Below are positions 9,670 through 19,268 of a stretch of 64,000 nt of DNA, one piece after another (the first letter of the stretch is position 1; each line of letters starts with the position of its first letter). The notes under the pieces are model-generated. The model had not been told where the DNA came from. It made no database searches and worked only from the letters and a program-made list of their open reading frames with translations. The stretch is taken from assembly GCA_963827905.1 (NCBI GenBank), contig CAWHCB010000007.1:186001-250000 (forward strand). Reading direction: 5' to 3'. A program made the position numbers and the translations under genes. This DNA comes from JACXTP01 sp963827905 (GTDB lineage Archaea; Thermoplasmatota; Thermoplasmata; Methanomassiliicoccales; UBA472).

Positions 9670-10617
9670 TCAGCCGAAGGTGTAGGCGTAGATGTGGAAC
9701 CGGTCGCTCCCGACCAATATCTTAAGCTCGTGCTCCTCGAGTTCCTTGACCTTGATGATGTAGAACATATCGTTGCGGTCTATGCGCAGCCAAGATCGGT
9801 CGTCATGGAAATATATGTCCTGACCTGCCTCCTCCGGTCGCAATGGCCTGTCGTCCAGGCGGACCTCCACCTCTATGACCTCGTCGGATGACATCACCGC
9901 ATTGACCTCTTTGGCCCGATATCGGAGCAGGACGTGCCCTGGTTCCATGGCGGCATATTGCAGGAACTGGGTGTCGTGATACCATTGCCCATGCAGGTAG
10001 ATGACCCCAAGGTCATGGACGGTGTTGTCCTGGTATTGACATACGGACATGGCCTGGCAGTCGATATCGTTGCCAATGCCCTTGTTCCGCAGCGCCCCGG
10101 CGTACGTCTCGGGCGTGGTGCGGGGGTCGAACTCGCTCGACGTCTCCCGGACCTCGGCCAGCTCCACGTCCACCCCCATCTCCTTGAGCAATCGTACTAT
10201 CCAGGCCTCGATCTCCAGCTCCCCGCCCTCCCCCACATGGATGTGCCTGATCGTCCCGTCCTTATCTATGAAGTACTGGGCTGGCCAGTAGCGGTTGTCG
10301 TAGGCCTGCCAGGTGGCCATGTCGTTGTCGACGGCGATGGGGTATTCCAATCGATGTCTCTTTATGGCCTTCCGCAAGTTCTCCGGTTCCTTCTCGAAGT
10401 CGAACTCTGGGCTGTGCACACCGATCATCACGAACGGATAGTCCTTGAAGGTGGACCAGACCTTGCGCATGTGGGGGAGCGTCCGCAAGCAGTTGATGCA
10501 GGAGTAGGTCCAAAAGTCGATCATGACCACCTTCCCCCGGAGCTGCGACACGCTCAGGGGCGGGGAGTTGTACCATTCGATAGCCTCCAAGGCCGGGGCG
10601 GGTCGTCGCTCGAACAT
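9670..10617 (-). CDS. Thioredoxin-fold redoxin with C-terminal beta domain (DipZ/TlpA-like)
   Basis: 315 aa. The N-terminal half is a TlpA/AhpC-type thioredoxin fold: GKVVMIDFWTYSCINCLRTL contains the CxxC active site (C-I-N-C), followed by WPAQYFIDKDGTIRHIHVGE with the cis-Pro region. The C-terminal half (about residue 150 onward) matches the extra domain found after the redoxin in DipZ-type proteins, ending in HIYAYTFG. No signal peptide is seen, so it is probably cytoplasmic; a thiol-disulfide exchange role is expected from the family. The start MFERRPAP follows AT-rich DNA. Confidence 0.8.
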   Translation of the reverse strand: MFERRPAPALEAIEWYNSPPLSVSQLRGKVVMIDFWTYSCINCLRTLPHMRKVWSTFKDYPFVMIGVHSPEFDFEKEPENLRKAIKRHRLEYPIAVDNDMATWQAYDNRYWPAQYFIDKDGTIRHIHVGEGGELEIEAWIVRLLKEMGVDVELAEVRETSSEFDPRTTPETYAGALRNKGIGNDIDCQAMSVCQYQDNTVHDLGVIYLHGQWYHDTQFLQYAAMEPGHVLLRYRAKEVNAVMSSDEVIEVEVRLDDRPLRPEEAGQDIYFHDDRSWLRIDRNDMFYIIKVKELEEHELKILVGSDRFHIYAYTFG

Positions 10618-10643
10618 GACCGGAACGACGGTGCGCGATGTAG

Positions 10644-11099
10644 TTAATGATTATCCTTGGACCGCATCGCCAGCTCCTTGGCCTGGTCCAGGTCGACCAC
10701 CATCAAACGGTCGCTGAGCCCAGCCACCTTGGACAGGGTGCGCGCCTCGGGACGACTGGTGATGTAGAGGTCCACCGACCATAATGCTGCCAGGGACATG
10801 TGGGCCAGTTCCGAGGAGGGCAGGGCGACCCCACTGCTCTGCATCATGTCATCCAACCGGGCCATCTCCTCCCGCCAGCCTTTCCTTGGCTGGAGCACTT
10901 CCAGACCAAGGTCGCGCATCAGGTCCACCAACATGTACTGGCCCTCCCTCTCCCCTTCGCCGAGGACGGCAAGTGCTTCGCCGACCACGGTGGTCGATGT
11001 AAGCATATGGTGGTTCTGTCGCAGGAAGCGCAACCTCGCTAAAACGGTGGCATCGCGTAAGGCGTCGTTGAGGACGCAATAGTCCAGGAATATCCGCAC
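10644..11099 (-). CDS. PIN-domain-like ribonuclease
   Basis: 151 aa starting MRIFLDYCVLNDALRD, with the first acidic PIN residue (D6), a conserved glutamate in TVVGEALAVL, and a late segment SVDLYITSRPEARTL resembling the strand-Asp-x-x-x-TS region. PIN domains are Mg-dependent RNases, often VapC-type toxins. No antitoxin-like small gene is adjacent, so a toxin-antitoxin role is not supported. It is about 11 nt downstream of the DUF2284 gene and probably co-transcribed with it. Confidence 0.6.
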   Translation of the reverse strand: MRIFLDYCVLNDALRDATVLARLRFLRQNHHMLTSTTVVGEALAVLGEGEREGQYMLVDLMRDLGLEVLQPRKGWREEMARLDDMMQSSGVALPSSELAHMSLAALWSVDLYITSRPEARTLSKVAGLSDRLMVVDLDQAKELAMRSKDNH

Positions 11100-11110
11100 C
11101 CGAATTCACC

Positions 11111-11719
11111 TCAATCCACTAGGAGCAGGCCGGTCCAGATGGCCTTGCCCTCGGCCGGGTACTTGATGGGCACACCGGCCTTGTCGGCGGTGGCTATGAC
11201 GTCGATGCCGACGGCCTCCATGCTCGGTCGGGCGGAGAAGGGATTCCGACATGGTCCGGATGGGCCAGCACAGGTGTCGCAAAGGGTGCAAGGGCCGGCG
11301 GCCAAGGCGGCGGCGAAACGATAGCCCATGCGGCCAGCCTCCTGCTCCAATTGGCCTAGGGCCTCCATCATCCTCTTGGACGGCCCGGTCATGACCTCCT
11401 TGTAAGCGGCGTGGTCCTCCAGTTCGGTCAATGGCATGCCCTTGATCTTCTCCAGCATGGCACCGTCCAATTCGACGTCGAACTGTACGATGATGGCGGC
11501 ATCGTACTTGGCCAGTGCCTCGGCGAACTCCGCCGGGCTGATGGTATTCGGAGGGCACATCAGGTTCCTTCCATAGTTGGGGCAGATGGGTACCTGGCAT
11601 TTCAATCTGACCCGTGGGTCGGTGAAGATGAGATCGACCGACAATGGCACCGCCCGGGACGCCCCTAGCGACTTGGCCTTGGCGCACAAGGTGGTAAGGT
11701 CCTCGAATTTGGTGGTCAT
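11111..11719 (-). CDS. DUF2284 cysteine-rich metal-binding protein
   Basis: 202 aa with the DUF2284 pattern: CQVPICPNYGRNLMCPPNTI near residue 40, and a C-terminal cysteine cluster GPCTLCDTCAGPSGPCRNPF. The cysteines are suited to bind an iron-sulfur cluster or another metal; the family is common in anaerobes but has no established reaction. The start MTTKFEDLTTL at 11719 is the first in-frame ATG. Confidence 0.8.
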   Translation of the reverse strand: MTTKFEDLTTLCAKAKSLGASRAVPLSVDLIFTDPRVRLKCQVPICPNYGRNLMCPPNTISPAEFAEALAKYDAAIIVQFDVELDGAMLEKIKGMPLTELEDHAAYKEVMTGPSKRMMEALGQLEQEAGRMGYRFAAALAAGPCTLCDTCAGPSGPCRNPFSARPSMEAVGIDVIATADKAGVPIKYPAEGKAIWTGLLLVD

Positions 11720-11767
11720 GACATTGGAAGACCAAGGCGTTGCCTGATAATTAGATTTGGCGATGGG

Positions 11768-13017
11768 TCAGCCTGGGGGGGCGGATGCGGGAGCATCTTC
11801 CTCGTAGGGCCTGATGTTCCTGAAGTTGAGGAAGAAGGCGGTGATGGCGATGATGTAGATCATCGCGGCGAGATAGAACGGAAGGGAGAGGTAGGCCCGC
11901 TGCCAACATGGACCCCCCGATGAAGGTCGTCACCGAGTTCGGCACCCTCCATACGATGGAGTTGATGGCGCTCGCCAACCCCCGGTCGTCCTTGTCGATG
12001 ATCCCCATCAGGTACGAGTCGAATATCGGACCGGCCATGTTCATCAGCGCCGAACGGATGAGGAACATCGCGCCGGCGAGCGCCGCCCCGGGCATCAGAG
12101 GTATCGCCACCATGAAGATGGTGGACAATCCTTGAGTGAGGACTATGCCCTTCACCTGCCCGAAGCGCTGGGCCAATCTGGAGCTGAAAATCGCCGCGAA
12201 CGCGATGGAAAGGCTGGACAGGGCAAGGAGCGGCCCGGTGGTGGAGTCAGGGATGCCGTAGCGAAGAAAGAACCATGTCGGCACCAGGGGGATGATCAGG
12301 CCTGCGCCCAGACCGATCAGCGTGTTGTTGATGGAGAACCTCACCAAGGTTTTCTTGCTCCTCTCCTTCAACAAGGACCCTCGACGTACCTTCGAACCCT
12401 GGGGCCTTGTCCCTGTAATCCTTCAGGAGCCAGACCAGCGATATGGGCGAGATGGCGGTTATGAACCCGAGCACTAGGAACGCACCAGAATGCACTTGCG
12501 CCGATGACAGACCGGTGGAATCCTGGATGTAGGGGAAAAGGAAGGGGAGCGCCAGACCGATGCCGTAGAATGAGCCGTTGACGATGAACGAAAGGGAGAA
12601 CGCCAGGTCCCGATTGTCTACGGTGGTCTGGTCGGCGATCATGGCGTTCCATGTGGAGAGTAGCGCCCCTTCGGCTATGCCGGCGATGATGCTCGCCGCC
12701 AAGAAGTATGTCGGGTCCAGCGAGAAGGTGCAGAGGAACATCGCCACCGGCACGCCCACCAACCCGAGGATGAGGATCCATTTCCGGCCGATGCGGTCAG
12801 AGAGTATGCCGAATGGAATGGCGCAGAATATCATGGCCAGGCCGGAGGCGCCGATGATCAGGCCGATATCGCTGGAGCTGACCCCCCTCTCTGGAAGGTA
12901 GGCGGTGATGGCCGTCACCAGGTACCCATAGCCGATGGCACTGAACGAAGTGAGCAGAATGAGCCATTTGACGGTATTGGGGACCTTGAGCCGGGAAGGG
13001 GCTCCTCTCTTCAGCAT
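11768..13017 (-). CDS. MFS transporter (two frameshifts)
   Basis: About 415 aa and 12 hydrophobic segments when three frames are joined. The first frame (from ATG 13017, MLKRGAPSRLKV) holds the MFS loop motif FGILSDRIGRKWIL. Frame changes occur near 12370 (into MLKERSKKTLVRFSINNTLI) and near 11890, after which the frame reads YLSLPFYLAAMIYIIAITAF and stops at 11768. A TATA-like box at 13041-13050 lies about 28 bp before ATG 13017, so the longer frame to 13134 is not used. Substrate unknown; the two-half structure is complete, so the breaks look like sequence errors. Confidence 0.7.
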
Positions 13018-13093
13018 GTCATGGCTGCGAAAATCGTAAGGATATTTATGGGCTTGGTAGGTCCTGACCAGTTGGAAAATGTGGCCAAGCACT

Positions 13094-14106
13094 CTAGTGT
13101 CGACGGCGGGTCGCCTGGACCATGGCCCTGACATTCTCTAACGGAGTATGTGGGGCCAGACCACAACCGGGAGCGATCACGTCTACGCCGTCAGCAAGAC
13201 ACCTGGCGACGGCCCGATCGCACCTCCTCCGGCCCTTCGAGCCATAAAGTCCCGACTGGGTCAATGTTACCTATGAGGGCCGTTCCTTCGCCCAGTCTGA
13301 CCTTGGCCATTGCCATGTCCATACATTGGTCCAGACTGATCCCGTTCGCCCTGGTCCTGATCATCAATCCTAAATTCTCACTGGTGTCGCCGCATATGTG
13401 CAGGACCGCCCTCGCACCGCATCGCCCAATCCAGTTGACCACTTCGGTCTGGAAGGGCAGTGCGTGCTCGGCATATTGCGCCGTACCGAGGATGGACCCG
13501 GTACTGGTGGCATCGACGATGGTGATGATGTCGGCGCCAGCCTCGATGGCCCTTCTTGAGAAGGCGTTGTCCCAGGCGGTCGTGGTCTCCAGCAGGTCTC
13601 GCATCCTGGAAGGTTCAAGCACGATATCGAACAGCGCGGCCTCGAGCCCGCGCAGTTGGCAGGCGAGCATGAAGGGCCCGACCAAACCGCAGATGACCGG
13701 GGCGGCAGAGCCACGCCTGGCCAGCATTTCCACGGACGATAACAGCACTGGCGCCCTTCCGTCCAACTCCGGGTCTGGGAGCGTCTCGATTCGGTCGTCG
13801 GGACCTATCAACATTGGACTGAGGACGGCGGGCTGCCGGTCCGATGCACCCCGGTCCGTCACCGCCCCGAAGGCGCTCGCGTCCACCGTCACATCGAAGG
13901 GGACCCTCACCGCTTCGAGTCCTGGCATAACGGTGGGCGGCCAGGGCCAGCTCTGTCATGAGCAGCGGGTCATCATTTGCGGCAGGCCAATGGGCGCCGC
14001 ACAGCTCCATCAAGGCGACGGTGCCGGTCTGCAGCGGCGAGGCACAAGGTGCCCTGTCTACCTCCTCGCGGTCCAAGGTCCGCAGCAAACGCTCCCGCTG
14101 GTCCAT
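13094..14106 (-). CDS. Methylcobamide:CoM methyltransferase-like (MtaA/MtbA, UroD fold), frameshifted
   Basis: Joined frames give about 337 aa of the UroD/MtaA family. The N-terminus DQRERLLRTLDREEVDRAP and the following LQTGTVALMELCGAHWP are typical of MtaA/MtbA, which transfer methyl groups from a corrinoid protein to coenzyme M using zinc. Candidate zinc ligands are in LHICGD and, after a frame correction near 13210 (one G too many), in IAPGCGLAPHTPLENV. Another frame change lies near 13920. The stop is TAG at 13094-13096. Start at ATG 14106 (alternative 14121). No methyltransferase or corrinoid-protein partner is in the window, so the methyl donor is unknown. Confidence 0.7.
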
Positions 14107-14132
14107 CGAATCATCGACCAAGGTGTCTTGCC

Positions 14133-14640
14133 TTACTCTTTCTTCGGCAGGATCTGGTCCAGTGCGTCCAAGCTAAGGGTGTCGAATATTTCCTGGGCCA
14201 GGCGCACGAGGTCCTCGCTGCTGCCGGCCACACCGTCCCGCAACAGATAAGGATGGAGGTCTCGGTCCATGGCCCCAATGTAGGTGGCCATGACGCATCC
14301 CATGGCGCTCAGGCCGGCGAGGATGACCGTGTCGCAACCGTCCATGGCCAATATCTCCTGCAGCTCCGTCTTGTTGAAGGCATTGGGATAGGACTTCACC
14401 AAGCATCAGGTCAGTGACCTCGATCCTCACGTCCTGATGGAACTCGAAGCCGTCGGTGTCTGGGACCACCCCGTCCTTTGGGTCGGTATGGTAGACCACG
14501 ATCAATGGCATGCCCCGTTCGCGGAACAAGGCTATGGCCGCATTGATGGTGCCAAGGCGTCTCTCCAGGCTCTGCCTTAGTCCTTCACTTGTCTCAAGCC
14601 ATGCCCTTTGGATATCGATCACCAACAACGCCGGTTTCAT
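14133..14640 (-). CDS. Isochorismatase-like cysteine hydrolase (one frameshift)
   Basis: Frames 14173-14640 and 14133-14402 join near 14400 to about 169 aa. The catalytic triad of the family can be traced: Asp in LLVIDIQRAW, Lys in VKSYPNAFNKTEL, and Cys in GLSAMGCVMATYIGA. Isochorismatase-like enzymes hydrolyse amides or vinyl ethers; the substrate here is unknown. The start is ATG 14640. It lies just upstream of the MtaA-like gene on the same strand, with about 26 nt between them. Confidence 0.75.
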
Positions 14641-14819
14641 TCTATCGCTCCCTTGACGACGGCGAAGATATGCCGTCGTGGTTTAACATTGTCGGACCAA
14701 GGTCATTTCGCTTTCGGCCCCGGAGGCTCGAATGGGCTGAAAGGCGTTGATGCCCCCGCCCTCGGTACCACAGGTAGATTTATATTCGCATCAATGGAAT
14801 ATAATCTCCGGGATGCACA

Positions 14820-15968
14820 ATGACAGGTCCATCGACCAACGTAGCATTAGACAATGCCAGCACGTCGAGCGTCCCACTGCAGTCGCCCATCGCGACGACC
14901 CCAGCGGGAGGTTCGCAGACGGATGATGAGATAAGAAGGATCGCCGATCAGCTCTCGGTCTGCATAAAGATCGTCGGCTGCGGAGGCGCTGGTTGCAACA
15001 CGATAAACAGGTGCGTTGCGGCAGGTATCACTGGAGCGCAGTTCTACGCCCTGAACACGGACGCCAAGCACCTCCTTTCCATCCAGGTACCGGTCAAGGT
15101 CCTCATCGGAAAGGCGACGACGAGGGGACTCGGCGCCGGGGCCATACCCCGAGTGGGGGAGCAGGCGGCGATGGAGAGCGCCCGGGAGATCAGGGACGTG
15201 CTGACCGGGGCGAACTTGGTGTTCGTCACCGCTGGGATGGGAGGGGGCACTGGGACTGGGTCGGCCCAATACGTGGCCGAGATGTCGAGGAAGCAGATGA
15301 ACGCCCTCACCATCGGCGTGGTCACGTTGCCTTTCCGGGCCGAGGGAAATGTGCGCATGGAGAACGCGCTGGCCGGGTTGAACCGCCTGACGGCGATGTG
15401 CGACACCACCATCGTGATCATGAACGACAAGCTACTGGAGCTGGTCCCGAGGATGCCGGTGGAGGCGGCCTTCAAGGTGGCGGACGAGGTGCTCATGCAG
15501 ACCATCAAGGGCCTCACCGAGATCATCACCAAGCCTGGGCTGGTCAACCTCGACTACGCTGACATCCAGACCATAATGGACGAGGGCGGCATGGCCTTCG
15601 TGGGCATAGGGGAGTCGGATGAACCGGGGGAAAGAGTGGAGAGGGCGGTGAAGGAAGCTTTGAGCTCGCCCTTGCTGGGCAATGTGGACCTCAAGGGAAG
15701 CAGGGGGGCCATGATACGAGTCATCGGCGGTCCGGACATGACCGTGGACGAGGCGCAGAGGGCGGCCGAGATCGTGACCAAGAGCGTCAGCCCGGGAGCG
15801 AGGATAATATGGGGATGCACCATCGAGCCAGAGTTGGAGAGGACCATCAAGGTCCTGCTCATAGTGACAGGAGCTCGTTCCCCGCAGCTCCTCGGGAAAG
15901 GGATGGAATCCAAGCTGGACGATATCAGCATCGGAAGTGGTGGTGTCCGGAAGGCAGCACGGACCTAA
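14820..15968 (+). CDS. ftsZ: Cell division GTPase FtsZ
   Basis: 382 aa. The tubulin/FtsZ GTP-binding signature GGGTGTGSA is present near residue 142, with the N-terminal nucleotide-binding segment KIVGCGGAGCNTINR and the T3-type loop region TAGMGGG. A 45-residue polar N-terminal extension precedes the fold and the C-terminal tail is short (SIGSGGVRKAART). FtsZ polymerises at mid-cell. The gene is monocistronic, with a TATA-like sequence (aatataatc) about 20 bp before the ATG and another (tttatattc) about 40 bp upstream. Confidence 0.95.
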   Translation: MTGPSTNVALDNASTSSVPLQSPIATTPAGGSQTDDEIRRIADQLSVCIKIVGCGGAGCNTINRCVAAGITGAQFYALNTDAKHLLSIQVPVKVLIGKATTRGLGAGAIPRVGEQAAMESAREIRDVLTGANLVFVTAGMGGGTGTGSAQYVAEMSRKQMNALTIGVVTLPFRAEGNVRMENALAGLNRLTAMCDTTIVIMNDKLLELVPRMPVEAAFKVADEVLMQTIKGLTEIITKPGLVNLDYADIQTIMDEGGMAFVGIGESDEPGERVERAVKEALSSPLLGNVDLKGSRGAMIRVIGGPDMTVDEAQRAAEIVTKSVSPGARIIWGCTIEPELERTIKVLLIVTGARSPQLLGKGMESKLDDISIGSGGVRKAART

Positions 15969-16005
15969 AGACGCCAGGGCCTAGCCTCGATCGGACGGGA
16001 TGGGC

Positions 16006-16569
16006 TTAACTACGGAACCCTTTCCCGATGTTCCAGGCCCGGCCCACGTTGTCCCCCACGGTCCAATAGCCCTTGGAGCCCATGTCGAACAGAAGCGGGT
16101 CCAGCTTCTTGATGTCGATGGCACCATCGCTCAAGACGGAAGGGTCGGCATGGGTCTGGACCACCTCTCCCACGAAGATCTCATGGGAGCCGATCTCCAA
16201 GGTCTGGTGCAATCGGCATTCCATGTTGACCGGGCATTCCACGATCAAGGGGGCGTTCTTCAATGTCCCGAAGTGGGTCCGAAAAACCGCGCTCTTGTCC
16301 TCCTTGCCCCCGGAGACCAGGCCCAGGTGGTCCGTGGCCACCACCAGGTCGGAACTGGGAAGGTTGACGCTGAACTCCTTGTTCTCCCTTATGCCGAGGT
16401 TGGTATGATGGGAGCGATGTAGCCCAACGGAGATGAATTGAGGTTTTCCGAAGTTCAATATCCCCACGTGAGCGATGGGGCAGTAGTTCGGTTTTCCTGA
16501 GACCATCGAACCGACCAAGGTCACGGGCATGGGGTAAAGGGCAAGCAAAGGGCCCATCTCTTGTTTCAT
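16006..16569 (-). CDS. Flavin reductase-like (flavoredoxin-type) FMN-binding protein
   Basis: About 187 aa from ATG 16569 (MKQEMGPLLALYPMPVTLVG). The flavin reductase/flavoredoxin split barrel is recognisable from SGKPNYCPIAHVGILNFGKP, then SVGLHRSHHTNLGIRENKEF and a conserved ECRLHQTLEIGSHEIFVGEV. These proteins bind FMN and often reduce it or act as electron carriers in anaerobes. The upstream extension to 16692 is rich in His/Arg and unlikely to be coding. A strong AT-rich box lies at about 16665-16680. Confidence 0.8.
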   Translation of the reverse strand: MKQEMGPLLALYPMPVTLVGSMVSGKPNYCPIAHVGILNFGKPQFISVGLHRSHHTNLGIRENKEFSVNLPSSDLVVATDHLGLVSGGKEDKSAVFRTHFGTLKNAPLIVECPVNMECRLHQTLEIGSHEIFVGEVVQTHADPSVLSDGAIDIKKLDPLLFDMGSKGYWTVGDNVGRAWNIGKGFRS

Positions 16570-16601
16570 ATGCAAATCATGGATGGACGACCGATAAAAC
16601 C

Positions 16602-16660
16602 CTGACGGTCGTTGCTGATGGTGATGAGGCGTATTTACCGACGACTGCCAACGACAGTCT
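16602..16660. promoter_or_regulatory. Possible operator: inverted copies of GACNGTCGTTG upstream of the flavin reductase gene
   Basis: GACGGTCGTTGC at about 16602-16613 recurs in inverted orientation within gactgccaacgacagtc (about 16643-16660). The second copy also contains a short GACTG/CAGTC inverted repeat. The position, between the TATA-like box and the gene start, suits a regulator-binding site. Evidence is the sequence repeat only. Confidence 0.25.
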
Positions 16661-16688
16661 GGGTAAAAATATAAATTAAATGGTTTGA

Positions 16689-17130
16689 TCACGAAGCGTT
16701 CCTTTGCTTCTGGGTTGTCGCATTCTTCCTAAGGGACCTACCCGTGATGAGGGGGGCGAGAAGTGTGAACATCAGGACCAGCACCCAAAGCCTTCCCTTC
16801 AGTATGTCATAGTCGACCAGCAGCTCGTCCCATGACCTCCCCATGACGAAATGGCCCCAGCCGAACTCGAAGAGCAGGGTGAGCGCCAACCACATCGTCC
16901 CGATGACCAGGAGCTCGTTATCGCTGAACTTCAGTTTGGTCCGGTTCAAGGAATAATGGGATATCAGGAGAAGGATGGTGATCAGCATGAAGCAGCTTAT
17001 CATCCTCGCTACCGTCTCACCGAACACCGGCTGCAGCACGAAGGCCCGGAAGGCCCCGTTGGTAACGGCGCAGAGGGCGACCATCGCCCAGGTCAGCAAG
17101 GCGAACTTGAACCTTTTTGGATCCCATCAT
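16689..17130 (-). CDS. Small integral membrane protein, four TM segments (frameshift in first codons)
   Basis: The main frame (16689-17099) encodes about four hydrophobic helices (TWAMVALCAVTNGAF, MLITILLLISHYSL, ELLVIGTMWLALTLLFEF, LWVLVLMFTLLAPLI) and a basic C-terminus. It has no ATG, but dropping one A from the AAAAA run at about 17112-17116 joins it to ATGs at 17130/17127 giving MMGSKRFKFALLTWAMVAL. That ATG overlaps the TGA of the upstream flavodoxin gene, a normal coupling arrangement. Function unknown. Confidence 0.65.
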
Positions 17131-17714
17131 GGTCCCACCTCGATCTTGCCGTCCGTTACTTCGGTAGCGGTACATCCTTGCGCCTCGTCCGCCACAGCCC
17201 TAGCCCAGGCCCGGATCGCATCCCAGTCCCGATAGTCATAAGGTTTCGAGAGGTCGACGCCTCCGCTTTCGATGTGCCTGCGGTCGTCCTTGAGGACCGC
17301 CTTGATGAGGAACCCGTATTTGTTGAAGTCCAGCTCACCTCCGAACAGGGCGGTGTTCAGAGGGCTGAGGCCGTTATCCATCACGACCTGGTCAAGATAA
17401 CGGGCCTTGGCGCCCTCACGGCGTTCCTTGGCCTCGGCGAGGACATCGCCGCAGCAGGCGAACATGGCCAGCCTCTTACCTCTCAATGCAGCCTGGTTCT
17501 GTTCCAGGAACGTCCTGGCCCCCTTGGTCCACTTGCCGATGATGACCGCGCTGCCCACCACCACCAGATCATATGGTGCCAAGTCCTTGACCTTGCGCTC
17601 ATCGAGGTTCACCACCTCTGCCTCCAGGCCTTTTTCCCTGAGCACCCGGCCGATCTCCTCTCCCACCTTGACGGTGGATCCGTACTTAGTTCCGAACGCT
17701 ACCAATGCCCGCAT
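17127..17714 (-). CDS. Flavodoxin-domain protein (HemG-like)
   Basis: 195 aa with an N-terminal flavodoxin phosphate loop (MRALVAFGTKYGSTVKVGEE) and second FMN-contact region VVVGSAVIIGKWTKGARTF, followed by LAMFACCGDVLAE with two adjacent cysteines. Flavodoxin-like proteins of this type carry FMN and transfer electrons or oxidise quinol/porphyrin substrates. It lies in a three-gene set: membrane protein 17686-18123, this gene, membrane protein 16689-17130, all overlapping. The operon suggests the flavoprotein works at the membrane; the partner reaction is not known. Confidence 0.8.
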   Translation of the reverse strand: MRALVAFGTKYGSTVKVGEEIGRVLREKGLEAEVVNLDERKVKDLAPYDLVVVGSAVIIGKWTKGARTFLEQNQAALRGKRLAMFACCGDVLAEAKERREGAKARYLDQVVMDNGLSPLNTALFGGELDFNKYGFLIKAVLKDDRRHIESGGVDLSKPYDYRDWDAIRAWARAVADEAQGCTATEVTDGKIEVGP

Positions 17715-18123
17715 CGCAGCTCACCCCCGCCATCCCGAAGTCGGTCCTCTTCCACAGCAGATAGACGATGAATACCGTTGGCAGCACCATGCCCAGGATC
17801 GCGGTGGGCTGGATGGCGATAATGGCCCATGCATCGTAGATGATCGTCACGGCGCTGACGGTTATGGTCCCGTACCAGGCCCATGATGCGTGGCCGGGCA
17901 GGCCCACCGCGAAGATGGCGCCGAGGACCCCCAATGTCAGGAACATGACCGTGTTGAAGCCGAGCACCCAATCGTCGACCTGACCTTCGATGGCTCCGTT
18001 CAGGGTGTTCTGGGCGCTCTCACCGAGCGCACCGGTCATCATCAAGCCCAATACGATGCGCAGCCCGGCCTGAAGTAAGGACAGTGCCACGACCGCAATC
18101 AGCCCAAGTTCGTATCTTTGCAT
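17686..18123 (-). CDS. Membrane protein with four TM segments, first gene of flavodoxin operon
   Basis: About 145 aa (MQRYELGLIAVVALSLLQAG), with hydrophobic segments near residues 8-30, 55-75, 84-105 and 108-128, and a short cytosolic tail. An upstream ATG at 18132 is the alternative start. The 3' end overlaps the flavodoxin start by about 29 nt, larger than usual; an indel near the end could explain this. No family recognised. Its position suggests a membrane partner for the flavodoxin. Confidence 0.65.
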   Translation of the reverse strand: MQRYELGLIAVVALSLLQAGLRIVLGLMMTGALGESAQNTLNGAIEGQVDDWVLGFNTVMFLTLGVLGAIFAVGLPGHASWAWYGTITVSAVTIIYDAWAIIAIQPTAILGMVLPTVFIVYLLWKRTDFGMAGVSCDAGIGSVRN

Positions 18124-18276
18124 GATCTTCAAAGGAATTCACCTTGAACCACCGAGCGCGGCCATGGTTATCTTTTCTGTTTCAACCCTAGCGAGAAGAA
18201 AGAGAAGGGGGGACGGCCTAAGATGAAGGAACATCTCGAAGTCATGGGAAGAAAATGACCTATCGGCTTGGGCCAG

Positions 18277-19229
18277 CTATTTCTTCAATTTGTCATCCGC
18301 ATAATGGAACAACCAAGAGTGGCAATAGCTCGCATCGAGCAGGATGTTCGGGTCCACGGAACGGAACGTCCCTTCCGACTCCAAGTCCTGGCACATCTCC
18401 CTCAGCTCTTTCACGTTGTGGGTCCAGACGATGCACAGCACCAGGTCGGGGATGTTGCCGAAGGAGTAGCTGATGATGCTCCTCGATCCCATATGCTTGA
18501 CCATGGCTAGGGCCACCTTCGCCTTTTCCACGCTCTCCTTGACCTTGAGGTGGACCATGGCGAACGTGTCGCCGGTCACCTCCGGCCGGAATGGCAGCCC
18601 GAAGTGCACCAAGGTCTCCTTCCTCAACCTCTCGATGTGCCTCGTTACGGTCCGAGGGGCCACACCGAGCTCCTCGGCCAGGTCCGCCGTGGGGCGTCGG
18701 GCATCGTGCTTCAAGGCAGAGATGATCTTTAGGTCCAGAGGATAGAGGACGGGGCGCTCCAGGCTCAGGGGGACCTGGGGCACCTCCCCCATTATCCCGA
18801 CCTGGGCGTCGGGCATCGAGCCCGCCTTCTGCACGAACCTGTGTATCCTTCCAGATCGGAAAGGCGCCTCAAGGCCCCATGCACATAGAGCATCTTACCG
18901 CTGGCGGTGAAGACCATGTCGGTGCGATCGTCCTTGACCAGGGCCGCCACCGTCTTCTCGATGGAGTCGGCCTTGGAGGTCCCGAATATCGTTACCCAGA
19001 CCCCATTGACCGCGGGGAGCGAAACGGATGCCTCGAAACCCAATATCACGCCTTGCTCGGTCAAGATCTTTATGCGCCGATGCACCGTCTGCACGCTCGT
19101 TCCCACTGCCCCCGCCAGCTCAGAATAGGTGAGACGGGAATCCCACATGAGCATGCGGCAAAGGGCTATGTCGATCTCGTCCACGGTCGGGCAGCGGTTT
19201 CGATCGAGAAAGTAGGATAGTTTGATCAT
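18277..19229 (-). CDS. Two-domain Lrp/AsnC-type transcriptional regulator (one frameshift)
   Basis: Frames 18792-19229 and 18277-18834 join near 18850 (restoring one A in GAAGG gives a continuous DLERIHRFVQKAGSM). The product is about 317 aa with two Lrp-like helix-turn-helix units: IDIALCRMLMWDSRLTYSEL...TSVQTVHRRIKILTEQGV and LKIISALKHDARRPTADLAE...APRTVTRHIERLRKE. Between and after them are ferredoxin-like stretches typical of the ligand-binding domain. Double-unit AsnC proteins occur in archaea; the effector is unknown. Confidence 0.7.
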
Positions 19230-19268
19230 TCAGGGAGATCGCAACGAACCAAGGGGTCGAACCATGGA

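Noticed and set aside
10644..11099. PIN gene as half of a toxin-antitoxin pair
   Set aside because: The adjacent gene is DUF2284 rather than a small antitoxin, and no short partner frame is present.
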